From Clostridia bacterium (lineage in GTDB: Bacteria > Bacillota > Clostridia > Christensenellales > CAG-314), in contig JAQVMT010000003.1 in the NCBI GenBank assembly GCA_028703495.1, positions 62,001 to 126,000 on the forward strand: a stretch of DNA of 64,000 nt, in the 5' to 3' direction. The notes beneath the pieces were generated by a model. The model did not search any database, was not told the origin of the DNA, and worked only from the letters and a program-made list of their open reading frames with translations. Below are positions 60,483 through 64,000 of the stretch, one piece after another. The stretch's first letter is position 1; the number at the start of each line of letters is the position of its first letter. The translations under genes were made by a program, and so were the position numbers.

Positions 60483-61904
60483 TTAATTTTCGGAATTATT
60501 GCCTAATATTTCTTGCGCGCGTTTTATTTGTTCGAAAATGGATGTGCAGGTATTCTCAACTTCGGGAAGGAAGCCACATTCGACCTCGTTTTCGTCCAAA
60601 ACTCCGTTGCCGTTTTTGTCGGTTTGGTTGCAATAGTTGTAATACTTATACTCTATATCTCCGTACGCGGGCGAATAGAAGTACGCGATGGAGAAGTAGA
60701 GTGCCGAACAGCTCAACACCTCCTCGCCGCCGATATCGATATAGCTGAATTTGAGGGGCATGACGGTTTGGGCGATTCCCTTGCCGTAGGTTTGCGTTCC
60801 CACCTGCACGGCAGTTCCGTAAACCAACAAACACCCCGTAAGCATTTCGCTTGCGCTTGCGCTTCCGCCGTTAGTCAAAACCACGATTTGCGGCTCGAGT
60901 GCGTCCTCGTCGAAATAGTCGGCGTATACCGAGGTCACCATATTTTCGTTGTCGGTAATCATGCTAGCGCCGTTTTTATCCCTTAAATCATAGGTTTGAA
61001 ACGAGGTTCCCTCGGGCGATTCGCCCTTGATGAGGTAGGAGCAAATCTGTGTGCAGTAATCCAAATAACCGCCCGGGTTGTTGTTTAAGTCGAGTACGAG
61101 CTTGCCGCTTCCGCCGTAAGCCTCCTTAAAAAGGTTCATAGCGTAGTCGAATTCCTGCGTAATCCGCTGTTGAGCCTCGCTTGACGTGTAGGTAAACTGG
61201 TGCAGCTTGATGTAACCCGTTGTTTTAAGGTCAAGCTCGTTCAGGCAATATTTCTTATAATGCGGATATTTATCCACGCGAGCAGAGCTTGTCACCGAGT
61301 AGTCGATGTCAAAGTTTGTTAAAATGCTGTCCTCCTCGTCGATAAAGAAAAATTCGAGGTAGCGCATAGTCAAATACGCTTTGGTTATAGGGCGCGTTCT
61401 TACCTCCACACCGTCGCGCAAAAGCAATAAGCTTATGGTGTCATTGTAGAGTAACCGCTTTAATCTTTCATACGGAGTGGTCGCGTATATGATATTGCCG
61501 TTGATATAAGAAATAATGTCGTTTTCGCAAACGCCCGCAAGGTCGGCGGGACTTCCCAAAACGACGTTTGCCACGTACCACCCCTCATCGCCAAGTGCAA
61601 AGGAGATGCCGAACATCTTCTCTTCCGAATCGGTGGGGTACATCAAGGCATAGTATTCCTCGGGAGTAAGATAAAAGGAATACCTATCCAAACCGGTAAG
61701 TGTACCGTTTTCGGCATCGAACACTACCTCATCGGGATTGTAATCGAAAAGGTAGTAGTCGGCAAGATATTCATCGATTAGTGCTTCCTCCTCGGCGGTC
61801 AAACGGTTGTAAATGTCGGCAAAGTCCAAACAGCCTGTCAACATCAACGCGGACAATACAATTACCGCAATAAAAGTTAGCTTAAGCCAAAGCTTTTTAT
61901 TCAT
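60483..61904 (-). CDS. S41 carboxyl-terminal-processing-like peptidase lipoprotein 2
   Basis: 473 residues, RBS AGGAGG. Same order as the paralogue: signal peptide with lipobox MLTGC, PDZ (YVANVVLGSPADLAGV), S41 core (LVLDLNNNPGG), catalytic Ser in NGGSASASEML and Lys in YGKGIAQT, and a C-terminal DKNGNGVLDENE calcium loop. The two are clearly duplicates with about half of positions conserved by eye. They are probably transcribed separately, because 370 bases of repeats lie between them. Confidence 0.88.
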   Translation of the reverse strand: MNKKLWLKLTFIAVIVLSALMLTGCLDFADIYNRLTAEEEALIDEYLADYYLFDYNPDEVVFDAENGTLTGLDRYSFYLTPEEYYALMYPTDSEEKMFGISFALGDEGWYVANVVLGSPADLAGVCENDIISYINGNIIYATTPYERLKRLLYNDTISLLLLRDGVEVRTRPITKAYLTMRYLEFFFIDEEDSILTNFDIDYSVTSSARVDKYPHYKKYCLNELDLKTTGYIKLHQFTYTSSEAQQRITQEFDYAMNLFKEAYGGSGKLVLDLNNNPGGYLDYCTQICSYLIKGESPEGTSFQTYDLRDKNGASMITDNENMVTSVYADYFDEDALEPQIVVLTNGGSASASEMLTGCLLVYGTAVQVGTQTYGKGIAQTVMPLKFSYIDIGGEEVLSCSALYFSIAYFYSPAYGDIEYKYYNYCNQTDKNGNGVLDENEVECGFLPEVENTCTSIFEQIKRAQEILGNNSEN

Positions 61905-61950
61905 AATTGCCTCCTAAAAGTATGCAAAATTCGGCAAGACGCGTGTTTCG

Positions 61951-62130
61951 GTTTTGCCGTGGAGAATTGTTGTATTATATATGCAGATATACAAGCGACC
62001 GTTGTCGTTAGGTTTTGCCGAGAAATTACGGTATTAAGCTATGCAAATATACAGGCGAATGTTGTCGTCAGGTTTGCCGTGGATAAATGCTGTATTATAT
62101 ATGCAGATATACAAGCGACCGTTGTCGTTT
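61951..62130. repeat. 60-bp tandem repeat, three copies
   Basis: Units at 61951-62010, 62011-62070 and 62071-62130 align without gaps. They share TTTGCCG, TATGCA(G/A)ATATACA and GTTGTCGT. Units 1 and 3 are more alike than unit 2. It fills the gap between the V-ATPase genes and the S41 genes. Confidence 0.85.
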
Positions 62131-62222
62131 TGTGTTGTGTCGAACTATTTATGAGAAATTATGCCGAATATCGTGTCAAACAGCCGATAAAGACAACGGC
62201 TAAACACCAACGCAAGCAAAAA

Positions 62223-62849
62223 TCAGTGTGCGATAATGTCCTTGACCTTCATAAGGCGCACAAGCGAGGCTCTTTCGTTTTCATCGAGTTTCATCGTAAT
62301 GTATTTAATGGTTTCTTCCATTTGCGGAATCATTATATTTTCCAAGGCGTTGACGCGTCGTTTATTCTTTTCGATTTCGTCTGCCAAAAGGTTACAGCTC
62401 TTTTCGACCTCGGCAAGCTCGATAAGCTTTGCCAAAAGCAGATTAAGCGTCTTTACCGAGTTGTCCAATTCGTCGGTGACCGTCAAAAAGCTGTACGGAT
62501 AAAGCTCTGAGTTGTTGTCATCGCCAAGGCTTATATCGGGGACGGCAACGCCCATCACGGTTTTTTTGCCACATTCGAGAGAAATTTTGCGTGACGGCAT
62601 CATAACTGCCTCATCGATTATTTGCGGAGCGGTCATAGCCCTTGCGCGCATAAAATTTTCCAATGCACCGCCCAACTCCTTCTCGATTTCGCGGCGCAGT
62701 CGTTTATTTTCTCTTGCAATAACGATAAACCGCCGAATCATTTCGTCGGTCTTGTCCTTTAATAGCTTATGTCCTCTTTGAGCTGTTTTAAGACGGTTTT
62801 TTAACCGCTTTAATTCCATTCTCGTAGGATTGACATTTAAAACCGCCAT
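62223..62849 (-). CDS. atpD: V-type ATP synthase subunit D
   Basis: The start is ATG 62847-62849 (MAVLNVNPTRMEL) with AAAAGGAG upstream; about 208 residues. The N-terminal NPTRMELKRLKNRLKTAQRGHKLLKDK is the hallmark of subunit D. The protein forms the central coiled-coil shaft that couples the catalytic head to the membrane ring. It is the last gene of the V-ATPase operon seen here. Other subunits would lie beyond the right edge. Confidence 0.93.
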   Translation of the reverse strand: MAVLNVNPTRMELKRLKNRLKTAQRGHKLLKDKTDEMIRRFIVIARENKRLRREIEKELGGALENFMRARAMTAPQIIDEAVMMPSRKISLECGKKTVMGVAVPDISLGDDNNSELYPYSFLTVTDELDNSVKTLNLLLAKLIELAEVEKSCNLLADEIEKNKRRVNALENIMIPQMEETIKYITMKLDENERASLVRLMKVKDIIAH

Positions 62850-63062
62850 TGTTTCTCCTTTTCTCCGTAAATTCGGATTCGATTTTGCGCCAAAAGCACG
62901 CGCGATTATGGTTGTGTTTCGGATGTCGAAACAAATATACACGCTTTTGGCAGTAGCCCCGAAACGCGTCCGAGTCTGCTTGCAGGAGCTTTGCTTAAAT
63001 ACGCAATTTACGATTATATTGCTTCGTAGCCGGCTTACGGAATTAGATGTAAGCTCGAACAA

Positions 63063-64000
63063 CTAAAACTCCCTTTGCTTGTAGTACTTATCCAACAGCT
63101 TATCGGAGATACGCTTAAGCTCGCTTCTCGGGAGGATTCCCAACAAATTCCACCCCAAATCCAGTGTTTCGTAGATGGTGCGATTTGTGGTATAGCCTTG
63201 GGAGATATAGTATTTTTCAAACTCATACGCGAACTTTGCATAAAGCTTGTCAATATCGGTCAATGCGTTTTCGCCCAAAATGGAGGCAAGCTCCTTGGCA
63301 TCCTTTCCTCTTGCATAGCAGGCGAAAAGCTGATTCATCGTGTTCGCGTGGTCCTCACGCGTTTTGCCCTCGCCGATACCCTTGTCCTTAAGACGGGAAA
63401 GGCTGGGAAGCACGTCGATCGGAGGATTATAGCCCTTTTTGTACAAATCGCGCGACAAAATGATTTGTCCCTCTGTGATGTAGCCCGTAAGGTCGGGAAT
63501 CGGGTGCGTTTTGTCGTCCTCGGGCATAGTCAGTATCGGAATCTGCGTAATACTACCGTTTTTGCCTTTGATTCTTCCCGCACGTTCGTAAAGCGATGCA
63601 AGGTCTGTATACAAATATCCCGGGTAGCCGCGCCTTCCAGGCACTTCCTTTCGCGCAGCGCTGGACTCTCTCAAAGCCTCGGCGTAGTTGGTAATGTCGG
63701 TCATTATGACAAGCACCTGCATATCCTTTTCGTATGCAAGATACTCCGCAGCGGTCAACGCCATTCTCGGCGTGCTGATTCTTTCGATAGCGGGATCGTT
63801 TGCCAAATTCATAAACAAAACGGCTCTCTCGATAGCACCCGTCCGCTTAAAGTCGCTGATAAAGTAGTCGGCTTCCTCATAGGTGATTCCGATTGCGGCA
63901 AACACTACGGCGAAGGCAGTATCGTTTTTAAGCACTCTCGCATGGCGGGCGATTTGCGCGGCAAGCTGTGCGTGCGGAAGTCCGCTAGCCGAAAACACGG
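63063..64000 (-). CDS. atpB: V-type ATP synthase subunit B (5' end outside the window)
   Basis: About 312 codons of the C-terminal part are present; the reading frame runs off the right edge. [60 protein letters not shown] and [30 protein letters not shown] are characteristic of the non-catalytic B subunit. It forms the hexameric head with subunit A. An unusual 213-base non-coding gap separates it from subunit D. Confidence 0.93.
   Translation of the reverse strand, partial: VFSASGLPHAQLAAQIARHARVLKNDTAFAVVFAAIGITYEEADYFISDFKRTGAIERAVLFMNLANDPAIERISTPRMALTAAEYLAYEKDMQVLVIMTDITNYAEALRESSAARKEVPGRRGYPGYLYTDLASLYERAGRIKGKNGSITQIPILTMPEDDKTHPIPDLTGYITEGQIILSRDLYKKGYNPPIDVLPSLSRLKDKGIGEGKTREDHANTMNQLFACYARGKDAKELASILGENALTDIDKLYAKFAYEFEKYYISQGYTTNRTIYETLDLGWNLLGILPRSELKRISDKLLDKYYKQREF

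Noticed and set aside
1-64000. tRNA or rRNA genes
   Set aside because: No cloverleaf with the conserved T-arm sequence and no rRNA-like stretch was recognised by eye on either strand.

Overview
The window looks like a chromosomal segment of an anaerobic, probably host-associated member of the Clostridia (Bacillota). Supporting signs are Shine-Dalgarno sites of the AGGAGG type, the housekeeping order ftsK/spoIIIE - rimO - pgsA - cinA(pncC) - recA followed by rny, a V-type ATPase, a one-chain class II glycyl-tRNA synthetase, a THF riboswitch in front of a folate ECF transporter gene, and many lipoproteins with BspA-type leucine-rich repeats. The exact lineage cannot be named from the sequence alone.

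Region 1 (1-14.1 kb) is an AT-rich accessory island. It opens with the tail of an XRE regulator, then a + strand set (sigma-like HTH/zinc protein, SHOCT protein, two overlapping large serine recombinases). A tightly packed - strand operon faces it: XRE regulator, a catalytically degenerate resolvase paralogue, a third serine recombinase fused to an uncharacterised domain, two stand-alone proteins with that same domain, and two ParB-like proteins. A divergent XRE regulator leads to a five-gene + strand operon with a PPP-type phosphatase, an unknown protein, a second metallophosphoesterase, a Phd-like protein and an RNA ligase. This has the parts of an RNA end-healing and sealing system. A SLOG/YpsA-like gene faces it, and its promoter shares a TGGACTAT motif with the XRE intergenic region.

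Region 2 (14.1-25.7 kb) is the phosphate regulon pstSCAB-phoU-phoP-phoR behind a clear PhoP box, with a PstS whose two half-domains are in swapped order. The operon is bracketed by a 128-bp direct repeat carrying iteron-like TGAACCC units. Next comes a large surface PLAT/beta-helix protein whose start is out of frame by one base in an A7 run, bracketed by a perfect 93-bp direct repeat.

Region 3 (25.7-45.7 kb) is a loosely packed area with decaying genes and many repeats: an Fe-S protein without a normal start codon, a Crp/Fnr regulator, the riboswitch-controlled folT, a gltA remnant, a transglutaminase-like lipoprotein, a subtilase gene split at its propeptide, an InlB-repeat lipoprotein, a MarR regulator, a split Ig-like lipoprotein, a second subtilase that lost its Asp/His region, an SDR enzyme invaded by an in-frame 21-bp repeat, and a membrane protein.

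Region 4 (45.7-64 kb) is core genome: ftsK, rimO, pgsA, pncC, recA (bracketed by 21-bp repeat arrays), a Bax-inhibitor-like protein, glyS, a probable orphan small RNA, rny, two paralogous S41 peptidase lipoproteins, and V-ATPase subunits D and B, the latter cut by the window end. A family of 21-bp-period repeats based on a (C/T)GAAC core occurs in several intergenic regions and inside one coding sequence.
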